64,000 nt of DNA. Origin: Massilia varians. GTDB taxonomy: Bacteria > Pseudomonadota > Gammaproteobacteria > Burkholderiales > Burkholderiaceae_D. The DNA lies in contig NZ_AP026966.1 in the NCBI RefSeq assembly GCF_027923905.1, positions 3,349,001 to 3,413,000 on the forward strand. Direction: 5' to 3'. Position numbers and translations under genes: made by a program. The first letter of the stretch is position 1. The number at the start of each line of letters is the position of its first letter. The notes under the pieces were generated by a model. That model searched no databases, was not told the origin of the DNA, and was given only the letters and a program-made list of their open reading frames with translations. Positions 45,671 through 54,952 of the stretch are shown here, in pieces.

Positions 45671-45743
45671 CACCGCGTGGGCGGGAGACCCGCCCACCCT
45701 ACAAAGGCATTCGTAGGGTGGGCAGGTTTCCTGCCCACGCGGT
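45671..45743. repeat. BIME-like palindromic repeat pair between GH43 and symporter genes
   Basis: ACCGCGTGGGC through GCCCACCCTAC, a short spacer, then GTAGGGTGGGC through GCCCACGCGGT. Third copy of the family, in the same face-to-face arrangement as 40778-40856. Confidence 0.85.
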
Positions 45744-45752
45744 CAACGCATG

Positions 45753-47105
45753 TCAGCCGGCGACGTAGCCGGCTGTGCGCATGTCGGCCTTGACAGTGTC
45801 GTAATACGCGTCGCTGATCCGGTACTTGAACATCAGCACGCCCATCAGGAAGTGGAAGAAGCCCGGGATCACCGACAGCATCAGGGCGATGCCCTGCAGC
45901 GCCAGCGTCGACTGCGCCTGGTTGGGCTGGTACTGGAAGTAATCCAGCAGGATACCCACCATGCCGCCCGCGATCGCCATGCCGACCTTCTGGCACACCG
46001 AGATGCCGCCAAAGGCGAAGCCCGACACGCGCTTGCCGGTCTTGACCTGGCCGTAGTCGATGGTCTCGGCGATCGCCGACCAGAACACCGGCGCGTGCAG
46101 GTCGACCACCAGCGACAGGATGAAGTACAGGACGAAGGCCAGCACGATGTCGCCCGGCTGCACCAGGAAGTAGATCATCAGGCTGATGAGGGCGACCAGG
46201 ATCTGCGTGTTGCGGAACAGCTTGACCTTGCAGTAGAACTTGGTGGTCCAGGTGGACACCACCATGGCCAGGATCGCGGCCGCCACGCCCGTGGACAGGA
46301 AGGCCGAGACGATGGCGGTGTCGCCGCCCAGGTAGTATTTGGCGTAGTAGATCGCCACCGAGCCGCGGATCACGTAGCCGATGGTGCCGGTCACGCACAC
46401 CGCGCACAGGATCAGCCACTGGTCGTTGCGCATCAGGACGCGCACCTGGTCGATGAGCGGCTGCTTGTCGACCTTGTGGACGACGCGTTCGGTGGTGGTG
46501 AAGAAGCACAGCAGGAACAGCAGCACGCCCATCGCGGCCATCACCGCCATCGCCACCTGGTAGCCGGCGGCCGGGTTCTTGGGGTCCCACCAGCTGGCCA
46601 GCATCGGCACGATGATGGTCACCATGAAGGCGCCGATCTTGGCGAAGAACAAACGGTAGCCGTTGGCCGACAGGCGTTCCTGCGGGTCGGACGTCAATCC
46701 GCTGATCAGGGAGATGTAGGGAATGCCGACGCCCGCCGTCATCAGGGTCATCAGGATGTAGGTCGAATAGGCCCAGATGAGCTTTGCATCGTAGCTCCAG
46801 TCGGGCGTGGTGAAGACCAGGAACACGCTGAGGCCATAGGGCACGGAGAGCAGCAGCAGCCAGGGCCGGTAGCGCCCCCAGCCGGTGAGCACCGCGTCGG
46901 TCACCTGCCCCATCGCGAGGTCGGCCACGGCGCCCACCACCTTCACGGCCACGAACAGCGCCGCCAGGTCGGCGGTGTGGATGCCGTAGATGTCGGTGTA
47001 GAAGAAGGTGATGATCAGCATCATCGACGAGATCACCACGTTGAGCGCCATGTCGCCGGCGCCGAAACCCGCTTTTTCGAGGGTGGAGAGTTTGTGTGTC
47101 CGCAT
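45753..47105 (-). CDS. GPH-family sugar:cation symporter
   Basis: Glycoside-pentoside-hexuronide:cation symporter of 450 residues with about twelve helices. It starts KLSTLEKAGFGAGDMALN, and the loop GQVTDAVLTGWGRYRPWLLL is the conserved MelB/XynP-like motif after helix 2. Transports oligosaccharides or pentosides with Na+ or H+. Between the TonB receptor (28 bp upstream) and a cytoplasmic arabinofuranosidase, it most likely moves arabino-oligosaccharides across the inner membrane, parallel to the ABC importer for the monosaccharide. Confidence 0.88.
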   Translation of the reverse strand: MRTHKLSTLEKAGFGAGDMALNVVISSMMLIITFFYTDIYGIHTADLAALFVAVKVVGAVADLAMGQVTDAVLTGWGRYRPWLLLLSVPYGLSVFLVFTTPDWSYDAKLIWAYSTYILMTLMTAGVGIPYISLISGLTSDPQERLSANGYRLFFAKIGAFMVTIIVPMLASWWDPKNPAAGYQVAMAVMAAMGVLLFLLCFFTTTERVVHKVDKQPLIDQVRVLMRNDQWLILCAVCVTGTIGYVIRGSVAIYYAKYYLGGDTAIVSAFLSTGVAAAILAMVVSTWTTKFYCKVKLFRNTQILVALISLMIYFLVQPGDIVLAFVLYFILSLVVDLHAPVFWSAIAETIDYGQVKTGKRVSGFAFGGISVCQKVGMAIAGGMVGILLDYFQYQPNQAQSTLALQGIALMLSVIPGFFHFLMGVLMFKYRISDAYYDTVKADMRTAGYVAG

Positions 47106-47133
47106 GTGCCTTCCCTTCTGAACGACGCGGGGC

Positions 47134-50031
47134 CTACATCTTCCAGCGCAAGGCGACCGAGACCGAACGTCCGACCTGGACCGTACCGAAATTGGTCAAC
47201 TGCTCGTTGCCCGCATTGCCGAAGTGGTAGTACTGCCGCTGCATTTCGTTGGTCAGGTTGATGGCGCCGACATCGACCGACATCCTGTCGTCGATCTTGT
47301 AGGACACCTGCATGTCCACGCTCTTTTCGGGTTGACGCCAGATACCGATCGGATTGGCAAACAGGGCGGCTTCGTTGGCGGCCAGGAAGGCGGAACGCCA
47401 GACATAGGACAAGCGCGCGCTGACCGGACCCTTCTCATAAGCCAGGGTAGCGTTGTAGGAGCGATCGGAGACCCCGAAGAACGGTGTCTCGAGCTGGGCG
47501 ATGATCTCGCCGGCGCTATTCGCCTCGGGAACGTTCTGTGACGAGCTCAGCTTGGTAAAGCTGCCCTGGAAACCCAGGCCGTCCAGCGGGCCGGGGAGCC
47601 ACTTCGGGAAGTAGATCAAGCCGATCTCGACGCCCTTGATGGTGCCGTCGGAGGCGTTGACCGGCGAGTTGATGACGTAGTCATAGCCGTTCGTATGGTC
47701 GCCGCCCGAGGTCGAGTTGCGGAACGGGTCGTCCGCCGGATCGACGTGAATCTTGCGACGCAGGGGCACGACCAGGCCGTCGATCTTGCGCTTGAACAGC
47801 GTGCCATAGAGTGCGCTGTCCTTCTGGAAGTACCACTCCCCGGTCAGGTCGAAGTTGGTCGAGAGCGTCGGTTTCAGGTCCGGATTGCCGCCGCTGCCCG
47901 AGCCATACCCCACCCGCGACACGTCGTCGGCGAGTTGCAGGACAGGGTTCAGGTCGCCGAAGTTCGGGCGCCGCAGGGTTTTACCGAAGTTGAAGCGCGT
48001 GACGACGTCCTTGGCCGGATCGTAGGTCAGGGTCAGGCTGGGCAGGAACCTGCTGGTCGACTTGTCGGCGCCGGACGCCGTCACCGCCCGGGTCGTGGCA
48101 TCGACCTTATAGAAGCGCATGTCGGTATTGACCCTGGTATAGCGCACGCCGGCATTGGCGCGCAGACGGTTGCCGAACAGCTCGCTCTGGAAATTCCCCA
48201 TGAGGTAGAGATTGCTCGTCTTTTCCTTGATCTCGAAGGTCTTCTGCAGGCTCAGTTGGTCCGTGGTCAGGAAGTTGCTGTTGACCGAGTGGTAGAGCTT
48301 GCGCCACTCGTCGATGTTGTCGCGGATGGTATAGGCATTCGGTTCCACCCACGAGCGCGGAACGTCCGAGATGTCCTTGCCGAAGTTCGCGTTGGTAATG
48401 GCATACTGCGGACCCAGCGAGGCAAGGTTGCGGCCCAGGAAGGCCGATTGCGTCCGGTTGGCCTCCGACGCCTTGCGGACGTCGTGGCGCAGCCCGAATT
48501 GAAGCGTCTGCAGCGCACCCCAGTCGGCGTCGAACACGCCCGCCAGGCTGGCTGTCGCGGCGCTGCCCTTGTTGCGGTTGGCGTTATCGTAGAACTCCGC
48601 CACATTCCACTTGCTCGGATCGACCAGGTCGGCATTGTCATTGAAACGGAAGGCGGTATCGCCGCCGGCATTGAAGTCGACGTCGATGGAAGGGGCAACG
48701 CGGTCGATCCGGGTGGCGGTGAATTGCGTGTCGAATTCGCTCGTCTGGAACGACAGGTCGCCGTCCAGTTTCAGGCGCTCGCCGACGTTCCACTTGCCGT
48801 TCAGGGCGTACACGAAGGAATCGGTTTTCGAGGTGGTGTAGTCGCCGCTGTTGAAGCCATACACGTTGTTGACCTTGCGGGACTTGATGACGTTGGTTCC
48901 CGGGAAGGTCGTGATCGTCCCCGCCGGGTTGCTGCCGAGATCGCCCCACCAGTCGACAAAGCTGAACAGCAGCTGATTGAAGGCCTTGTCGCGATACCCG
49001 TTGTACATCGATTCGAAGGTGTAGACCGCATCGCTGTTCGGTTTCCACTGCAGGGCGATATTCGCGGCCGGGCGCTTGCGTTCACCCTGGACGTCGCTCT
49101 GGAAAACGGCGTCGCGCGCCAGATAATACGGAGTGGCCTTGCCGTTGAAATTCAGCGTCGAGCCCGCGGCCATCGGCAAGCCGGTACGGGTACCGGGGGC
49201 CCAGACATCGTTGTCGAAGATGCGCTGCAAGGGCGTATAACCGGCCGGCACTTCGGCCGCATTCGGGCTGGTGAATGGCACCATGGCGCCCGGCGTCACG
49301 CTCTCGTTGCGGTATCTGGTCTGGGTGGCGGCCAGGTTGACCAGCGCGCCGACCTCGCCAAAGCCGGTCTCCCAGCGATTGCTGAACATGGCGCTGAGCT
49401 GGGGGTTCCATTTTTTTGCAGGATCCAGGTAGGTCTCGCGCGCCGAGATCGACACTTGCGGGCCCTTGAAATCGAAGGGCCGCAGCGACTTGACGTCGAT
49501 CTGGCCGGCGATGCCGGTTTCCAGCTGGCTGGCGTCACGCGTCTTGTACACGTCGATCTGGCGCACCAGGGTCGAGGGAATGTCCTGCAGCGCGACCTGG
49601 GTGCCCGAGGCGGTAAAGATATTCCGCCCGTTCCAGGTGGTCTGGACGTCGGGCAGGCCGCGGATGGACAAGGCGCCGACTTCGCCACCGGCGCGGTTGG
49701 TGACCTGGATCCCCGTCACGCGCTGCAGCGCTTCGACGACATTGTTATCGGGGAGCTTGCCGATGTCTTCGGCAACGACCGATTCCACCACCTGGTCGCT
49801 GATGCGCTTGATCGCCAGGCTCTTGATGAGCGACGCCTTGACGCCCGTGACGACCACGGTCTGCGTGTCGCCCGGCTCGGTCGTTTCGGCACTGGCGGCG
49901 GGGGAGATTTCCTGGGCGCCGACCGTGGCGGCGCCCATCAGGCCGGCGCCGGCGAGTGCGGCGACCGTGGCGCGAAGTGCGAAGGCGTGACCGGTACTGG
50001 CCGCAACGCGGCCGAACGATGTGCGTTTCAT
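47134..50031 (-). CDS. TonB-dependent receptor for arabinan/pectin oligosaccharides
   Basis: Outer-membrane receptor of 965 residues, of the large Caulobacter/Xanthomonas sugar-receptor type. The ATG at 50031 follows AGGAGAC and opens a signal peptide ending VGAQEIS. The plug domain begins after DTQTVVVTGVKASLIKSLAI and contains LPDNNVVEALQRVTGIQVT; the barrel ends in the expected aromatic-rich strand SVSVALRWKM, though the last residue is Met rather than Phe. Upstream lies the third 43-bp promoter block, and the symporter gene follows, so uptake through both membranes is co-regulated with araC and the importer. Confidence 0.92.
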   Translation of the reverse strand: MKRTSFGRVAASTGHAFALRATVAALAGAGLMGAATVGAQEISPAASAETTEPGDTQTVVVTGVKASLIKSLAIKRISDQVVESVVAEDIGKLPDNNVVEALQRVTGIQVTNRAGGEVGALSIRGLPDVQTTWNGRNIFTASGTQVALQDIPSTLVRQIDVYKTRDASQLETGIAGQIDVKSLRPFDFKGPQVSISARETYLDPAKKWNPQLSAMFSNRWETGFGEVGALVNLAATQTRYRNESVTPGAMVPFTSPNAAEVPAGYTPLQRIFDNDVWAPGTRTGLPMAAGSTLNFNGKATPYYLARDAVFQSDVQGERKRPAANIALQWKPNSDAVYTFESMYNGYRDKAFNQLLFSFVDWWGDLGSNPAGTITTFPGTNVIKSRKVNNVYGFNSGDYTTSKTDSFVYALNGKWNVGERLKLDGDLSFQTSEFDTQFTATRIDRVAPSIDVDFNAGGDTAFRFNDNADLVDPSKWNVAEFYDNANRNKGSAATASLAGVFDADWGALQTLQFGLRHDVRKASEANRTQSAFLGRNLASLGPQYAITNANFGKDISDVPRSWVEPNAYTIRDNIDEWRKLYHSVNSNFLTTDQLSLQKTFEIKEKTSNLYLMGNFQSELFGNRLRANAGVRYTRVNTDMRFYKVDATTRAVTASGADKSTSRFLPSLTLTYDPAKDVVTRFNFGKTLRRPNFGDLNPVLQLADDVSRVGYGSGSGGNPDLKPTLSTNFDLTGEWYFQKDSALYGTLFKRKIDGLVVPLRRKIHVDPADDPFRNSTSGGDHTNGYDYVINSPVNASDGTIKGVEIGLIYFPKWLPGPLDGLGFQGSFTKLSSSQNVPEANSAGEIIAQLETPFFGVSDRSYNATLAYEKGPVSARLSYVWRSAFLAANEAALFANPIGIWRQPEKSVDMQVSYKIDDRMSVDVGAINLTNEMQRQYYHFGNAGNEQLTNFGTVQVGRSVSVALRWKM

Positions 50032-50125
50032 ACGTCTCCTGGTGTCGTTGTCGTTATTGCCGCTGTGTCGCGGCTTTGCTGTTATTACATGCTCGACAGG
50101 GATGGTAGGCGGTGCAATGAGATCG

Positions 50126-50168
50126 TTCCAATCAAATTTTTGGCCGATCCGATACCGAAACATGTATC
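50126..50168 (-). promoter_or_regulatory. Conserved 43-bp LysR-type promoter block upstream of the TonB receptor
   Basis: Same-length match to 30715 and 42676. The dyad here is GATAC-N8-GTATC, then TTGATTGGAA with -35 TTGGAA and a TACCAT -10 candidate 18 bp on. Its dyad is centred about 128 bp before the start codon, so the leader is longer than in the other two. Confidence 0.75.
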
Positions 50169-50256
50169 GGGTGCCTGCCCCCGCCTGTACGGCAGCGGCG
50201 GCGCGCATGTTCAGCGCCACGCTGGCGCACAGGGCGGCCGACAGGCTGCAGGGCTC

Positions 50257-51759
50257 TCACTCGCGGACCAGACTGACGTCGTCCAGCATCAGCCACTGCC
50301 CGTGCTTGCCCTCGGTGTAGACACCGATCTGCACGCTGCCGTTGCGCACGGCGATGCCGGGCAGCGTGACCTGCGTCCAGGCGCCGAGCGCCCCGCTGAA
50401 CTGGTGCGCGACTTCCGGAGCGCCATGGCCGCTGGCGAACAGGCGCGCCACGCCCTGCCCACCGCTGCTCCTGACCCAGGCACGCAGGGTGTAGCTGCCG
50501 TTCGGCAGCGCGATGTCCTGAACCGCGCTGCCCATGCTCGGATCAGCATGGCGCAGCACCAGCGCCCAGCGGCTGTTGCGCCCTTCCAGGGCATTCACGA
50601 TGGGTGCGGCCCCTTGAAGGCTGGTCCAGCTGGTGCGCCAGCCGGCCACGCTGGTCTGCGTGACGCGGTCGGCTTCGAAACCCGGGTTGAGCACGTAGTT
50701 GTTGCCCTTGCCGACCGACCAGCGGCCCTTGGCGGCATCGAGCGTGAACTCGCTGAGCGAGTTGAACACCGGCTTGCTGCCCTCGAAGGAGAGCGGCGCC
50801 CAGATGTTGTAACCGATGCCGTTGGCCGCGTAGTTGCTCCAGCGGTCGCCGGCGTACAGCACCAAGCTGCCGTCGCTGCCCTGGACGGCAACGAAGAAGC
50901 CGTTCTGCGACACGTGCGAAAAGTCGGCCTCGGTTCCCTCGATCAGCTTTTCAGGCGTGTAGGGGCCGGTGATGCTGGTCGCGGTCATGTAGAAGCTACG
51001 CGAAGCGTTCCAGCCATGCAGGTCCGACGAGCAAAAGTAGTACAGGCCCTTGTACTTGAACATGGCGTTGCCCTCGCGCCCGCCTGCCGGCGCCGAATGC
51101 ACCAGGATCGCGGGTTCGACCGCCAGGAAGTCCGCCGCGCGCAGCGGCGCCACGTAGAGCTTGCGCCGGTCGCCGCCGCTGCTGAAGACAAGATACGCCT
51201 GGCCGTCGTCGTCCACGAACACGGTCTGGTCGCCGGAGGTGGGCGTCGCCACCCGCTCGATATGGGTCTGCAGGCGCTGGAACACGAAGGGTCCGGTGGG
51301 CGAGTCGCTGGTCGCGAACAGGACGCCACTGCCCTTGTCCGTGCTGCCGTACTGGGTCAGCAGCACGTATTTGCCGGTGCGCCTGTTGTGCACCACACCC
51401 AGCCGCCCGACCCAGCCCGGCTGGTCGAACATCTTGCCGGCGGCGCCCGTCTTGAGCACCTCGCCTTCGAACTTCCAGTTCACCAGGTCGGTGGACGAGT
51501 AGGCCGTCACCGCGCTGAACGTCGGGTTGGCGCCGTTCGGCTGCGGCGCCGGCTCCCTGGCATAGCTGACCGCCTCGGCGTATTTGGCGCCGTACCAGTA
51601 GTACCTGTCGCCCACTTTCAGGATGCCGCCGCCCTGCGCATAGACCGGCGTGCCGGAGGTGTCCTTCCAGAAGACGCCGTTGCGGATGGTCGATTCGGCG
51701 GCGCCGGCGTGAGGCGGCATCACGGCGAGCAGCGCGCCCAGGAGCCACATGCGCTTCAT
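50257..51759 (-). CDS. Secreted GH43 enzyme resembling exo-beta-1,3-galactanase, with C-terminal CBM-like domain
   Basis: Protein of 500 residues (signal peptide ending PHAGAAE). The first blade reads VYAQGGGILKVGDRYYWYGAKY, the pattern of galactan-acting GH43 members (subfamily 24 type), in which the usual catalytic base Asp is absent. Residues about 160-260 hold SGDQTVFVDDDGQAYLVFSS (middle Asp) and GGREGNAMFKYKGLYYF (acid Glu). Residues about 355-500 form a galactose-binding-like beta-sandwich (NYVLNPGFEADRV, LMLDDVSLVRE). Probably acts on arabinogalactan side chains. Its start overlaps the GH28 stop by 4 bp. Confidence 0.78.
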   Translation of the reverse strand: MKRMWLLGALLAVMPPHAGAAESTIRNGVFWKDTSGTPVYAQGGGILKVGDRYYWYGAKYAEAVSYAREPAPQPNGANPTFSAVTAYSSTDLVNWKFEGEVLKTGAAGKMFDQPGWVGRLGVVHNRRTGKYVLLTQYGSTDKGSGVLFATSDSPTGPFVFQRLQTHIERVATPTSGDQTVFVDDDGQAYLVFSSGGDRRKLYVAPLRAADFLAVEPAILVHSAPAGGREGNAMFKYKGLYYFCSSDLHGWNASRSFYMTATSITGPYTPEKLIEGTEADFSHVSQNGFFVAVQGSDGSLVLYAGDRWSNYAANGIGYNIWAPLSFEGSKPVFNSLSEFTLDAAKGRWSVGKGNNYVLNPGFEADRVTQTSVAGWRTSWTSLQGAAPIVNALEGRNSRWALVLRHADPSMGSAVQDIALPNGSYTLRAWVRSSGGQGVARLFASGHGAPEVAHQFSGALGAWTQVTLPGIAVRNGSVQIGVYTEGKHGQWLMLDDVSLVRE

Positions 51760-53060
51760 GGATGAGCCGCCACGCGCCTGCCGTTGACGACCACGTTCTC
51801 CAGCCGCAGCCTGGTCACGTCCGCCGTCTCCAGCTTGTCCTTCTGCAGCTGCACGTCGAAGTCCTTGAGCAGGACCTCGCTGATCGTGGTTTGCCCCGGG
51901 TTCGGCTTGATCGTCCCGAAGGCCTTGAGGCGTCCGCGGATGCCGACCAGGCTGATGTTGCGCACGATCGATTGCGGCGGCGGCGCCCCCTTCAGGTCAA
52001 AGTACTGGGTCCAGGGCTCGATGGTGACGATCTGGCCGCCGGAGTCGTCGACCGTGATATTCCTGAAGTGGATGTTCTCGTAGTGCTGCGGCGTGTCCGG
52101 CCGCAGCTTGAAGACGGCCAGGCTGTCCACCTTGCCCGTCACCCGGCAATCTTCGATGAGCACGTCGCGCACCAGGGTCGCCTCGCTGCCGAGGGCCAGC
52201 ATGTGGTGGCCGCGCCGGAACTCGCAGTTGCGCACCCGGATGCCGATCACCGGCGGGCTGTCCTTGTCCTGCATCGCGAACGGTCCCTTCGAGCCCTTGG
52301 CGGCGATGCAGTCGTCCGTCACCGAGAAGTAACAGCCCTCGACCAGCACCTGCTGGCAGCTGTCCAGGTCGATGCCGTCGGAGCTGGGCGCCTGGTGGTA
52401 GTCGTCGGGCACCACGAAGCGCGCATTGCGCACCGTGACGTCCTGGCAGCGGTACAGGTGCAGGTTCCAGAACTGCGAATCCTTGAAGGTGACGCCCTCG
52501 ATGGTGACGTTCCTGGAAGCTTCGATCAGGCCCAGGCGCGCGCGCGGGATGCCGATGTTCTTGAAATTGTAGGGATCGGGAGCGGCATTGCGCAGCTTCC
52601 AGAACAGGTCCCAGATCGGCCGGCCGGCGCCGTCGAAGGTGCCGGCGCCGCTGATGCGCAAGCCGTCGCAGCCGTTCGCATTGATCAGCGCCGGATTGAA
52701 GTTGGGCGCGAAGTGCCCTTCGATGCGGGTACGGCCGGCCGGGAAGTGGCGCAGGTCGAGCGAGCAGCGCAGCACCGCGCCCTGCTCCAGGTGCAGGTTC
52801 ACCTTGGGCTTGAGGAACAGCGCGCCGCTGACGAACACGCCGCTCGGCACCACGACGGTGCCGCCGCCCTGCGCCGCCAGGTGGTCGATGGTCTTCTGGA
52901 TCGCCGCGGTGTTGACCGTGGCGGCATCGGCGACGGCGCCGAACTCCGTGACCGCGCTTCTCCTGCCCGGCGCGCCAGAGGACGGCGCAGCGCAGCCCCA
53001 CAGGGGAGCGGAAAGTAAAGACAGCGTCAAGGCGCGGCGGGTGGAGAGACGGTTCGGCAT
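51756..53060 (-). CDS. GH28 polygalacturonase-family lipoprotein
   Basis: Parallel beta-helix pectin hydrolase of 434 residues. The ATG at 53060 follows AGGAAAC; the signal MPNRLSTRRALTLSLLSAPL runs into the lipobox LWGC, so it is probably a lipoprotein (the RR pair may indicate Tat export). Catalytic region: SSDGIDLDSC, TDDCIAAKGS and RGHHMLALGSEA, the counterparts of NTDGID, DDCIA and GHG-SIGSE in GH28, with the Asp residues and His kept. The last site is VDSLAVFKLRP rather than R-IKT, so substrate may be a decorated galacturonan or rhamnogalacturonan. Operon with the galactanase-like gene. Confidence 0.86.
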   Translation of the reverse strand: MPNRLSTRRALTLSLLSAPLWGCAAPSSGAPGRRSAVTEFGAVADAATVNTAAIQKTIDHLAAQGGGTVVVPSGVFVSGALFLKPKVNLHLEQGAVLRCSLDLRHFPAGRTRIEGHFAPNFNPALINANGCDGLRISGAGTFDGAGRPIWDLFWKLRNAAPDPYNFKNIGIPRARLGLIEASRNVTIEGVTFKDSQFWNLHLYRCQDVTVRNARFVVPDDYHQAPSSDGIDLDSCQQVLVEGCYFSVTDDCIAAKGSKGPFAMQDKDSPPVIGIRVRNCEFRRGHHMLALGSEATLVRDVLIEDCRVTGKVDSLAVFKLRPDTPQHYENIHFRNITVDDSGGQIVTIEPWTQYFDLKGAPPPQSIVRNISLVGIRGRLKAFGTIKPNPGQTTISEVLLKDFDVQLQKDKLETADVTRLRLENVVVNGRRVAAHP

Positions 53061-53155
53061 GCTGGTTTCCTGGGCTCCTGTTTCGTGGGTGGCCGATGCG
53101 GCACCCAAGATATAGACGAAAACCGGCAATTAATCTCTATCCGCCGCCAGGATAA

Positions 53156-54952
53156 TCACATTGTTGATTGCTTCTCGACGGCTGGGGGTGCAAGCGCGTC
53201 CACGTCGGCGGCCTCGCTTGGCGGCGGCAGGATGTCCGCCACGGGCGCATCCGGAGCGACGTCGAGCGTGCGCAGCGCGTCCTGGACCACGCTGGCGAAC
53301 ACCGGCGCCGCCACCCGTCCGCCGAAGTAGCCGCCTTCGGTCGGCTCGTCGATCATCACGGCGACGATGATGCGCGGGCGCGACACCGGCGCGAAGCCGA
53401 CGAAGCCGGCGATGTAGCGGTTGGTGTAGCGTCCCGCCACCGGCTTGTGGGCGGTGCTGGTCTTGCCCGCCACCCGGTAGCCGGGCACGCGCGCGCGCGG
53501 CGCGGTCCCGCCCGGCCAGGTGGCGCGCTCCATCATGGCGCGCACCGCGCCGGCGCTTTCGCGGGAGATGACCGGGCGCGACACCGGCGCCTCGTCCACT
53601 TTCAGGAGGCTGAGCGGAATCATGTCGCCGTCGCGCGCGAACACCAGGTAGGACTGCGCCATCTGCATGAGCGAAGTCGCCATGCCGTGTCCATAGCTGA
53701 TGGTGGCCTGCTCGATCGGCTTCCAGGAACGGTGCGGGCGCAGGCTGCCGGCGGCGGTGCCGGGAAAGCCCAGCTGCGGCGGCTGGCCGAAGCCCACCTG
53801 GGTCAGCATGGCCCACATGTCCTGGGCCGGCATCTGCAGCGCCAGCTTGACGGTGCCGACGTTGGAAGACTTCTGCAGCACCTCGGCCACCGTCAGGGTG
53901 CCGTGCCGGCTGGCGTCGCGGATCGTCGCGCGGCCGATGCTGAGGCGCCCGGGGGCCGTCTCCACCAGGGTATCGGGCGTGGCCAGGCCCTTTTCCAGCG
54001 CCAGCGCGATAGTGAAGGGCTTGATCACCGAGCCCGGTTCGTAGATGTCGGTGAGGGCGCGGTTGCGCAGCTGCGCCCCGGTCAGGCCGCGGCGTTCGTT
54101 CGGATCGTAGTCCGGCAGGTTGGCCAGCGCCAGCACCTCGCCGCTGCCCGCGTCGAGCACCACGATGGCGCCGGCGGCGGCCTGGTGGCGCTCGACCGCG
54201 GCCTTCAGGTGGCTGCGCGCCGCATGCTGGATCCGGCCGTCGATCGACAGCGCCAGGTCGCGGCCGTCGCGCGCCGGCAGGCGTCCGCCCGCGTCTTCCG
54301 CGATGCGCCCGAGGCGGTCGCGGATCACGCGCCGGCTGCCGACCGTGCCGCCCAGGCTGGCCTGGTGCGCCAGCTCGATGCCTTCCTGCCCGCGATCCTC
54401 GACGTCGTTGAAGCCCACCACGTGCGCGGTCAGGGAGCCGTGCGGGTAATGGCGCTTGCTTTCCTTGCGGCTGTGGATGCCGGCGATGCCGAGCGCCTCG
54501 ACCCGCCCGGCCGTGGCCATGTCGACCTGGCGCTTCAGGTAGACGAAGCCGCGCCGCGAGTCCAGCTTGGCGTCGATTTCCGCGCGGCTCAGGCCGAGCT
54601 GGCGCGCCAGTTCGTCCAGTTGCGCAGGCGGGGCGCCGCGCGCCTCGGCGGGAATCGCCCAGACGGCGCGCGCCGGCAGCGACAGCGCCAGCACCTCGCC
54701 GTTGCGGTCGAGGATGCGTCCGCGCGTGGCCGGCAGTTCCAGCGTGCGTGCATAGCGGGCCGCGCCCTGCTTCTGCAGGAAGTCGTCCGACCACAACTGC
54801 AGCCAGACCGCGCGTCCGGCCAGGGTCGCGAAGGCGGCGAACAGCACCGCCAGCAGCAGGCGCGAACGCCAGGCCGGCAGGCGGCTCTCCAGCACCGGAT
54901 TGGTGCTGAAGGCGTGGCCGCGGCCGGTAGCGACGCGCGCCGGATCGGCCAT
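53156..54952 (-). CDS. Class B penicillin-binding protein, FtsI-like paralogue
   Basis: Transpeptidase that cross-links peptidoglycan, 598 residues, close to E. coli FtsI (588). One N-terminal helix (near residues 30-50), a dimerisation domain starting LELPATRGRILDRNGEVLAL, then the transpeptidase: Ser308 in the SVIK tetrad and SSN at 362-364. The third motif reads KTST at 497-500 where nearly all such enzymes have KTG. It is remote from any division-cell wall cluster, so it is probably a second, FtsI-like copy. It follows the TRIC gene with no gap (stop TAG directly followed by ATG), an odd pairing. Confidence 0.9.
   Translation of the reverse strand: MADPARVATGRGHAFSTNPVLESRLPAWRSRLLLAVLFAAFATLAGRAVWLQLWSDDFLQKQGAARYARTLELPATRGRILDRNGEVLALSLPARAVWAIPAEARGAPPAQLDELARQLGLSRAEIDAKLDSRRGFVYLKRQVDMATAGRVEALGIAGIHSRKESKRHYPHGSLTAHVVGFNDVEDRGQEGIELAHQASLGGTVGSRRVIRDRLGRIAEDAGGRLPARDGRDLALSIDGRIQHAARSHLKAAVERHQAAAGAIVVLDAGSGEVLALANLPDYDPNERRGLTGAQLRNRALTDIYEPGSVIKPFTIALALEKGLATPDTLVETAPGRLSIGRATIRDASRHGTLTVAEVLQKSSNVGTVKLALQMPAQDMWAMLTQVGFGQPPQLGFPGTAAGSLRPHRSWKPIEQATISYGHGMATSLMQMAQSYLVFARDGDMIPLSLLKVDEAPVSRPVISRESAGAVRAMMERATWPGGTAPRARVPGYRVAGKTSTAHKPVAGRYTNRYIAGFVGFAPVSRPRIIVAVMIDEPTEGGYFGGRVAAPVFASVVQDALRTLDVAPDAPVADILPPPSEAADVDALAPPAVEKQSTM

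Noticed and set aside
47695..51765. Plus-strand open frame of 1356 codons
   Set aside because: Antisense of the TonB receptor and GH43 genes, whose own frames have full family motifs. Composition is shadow-like.
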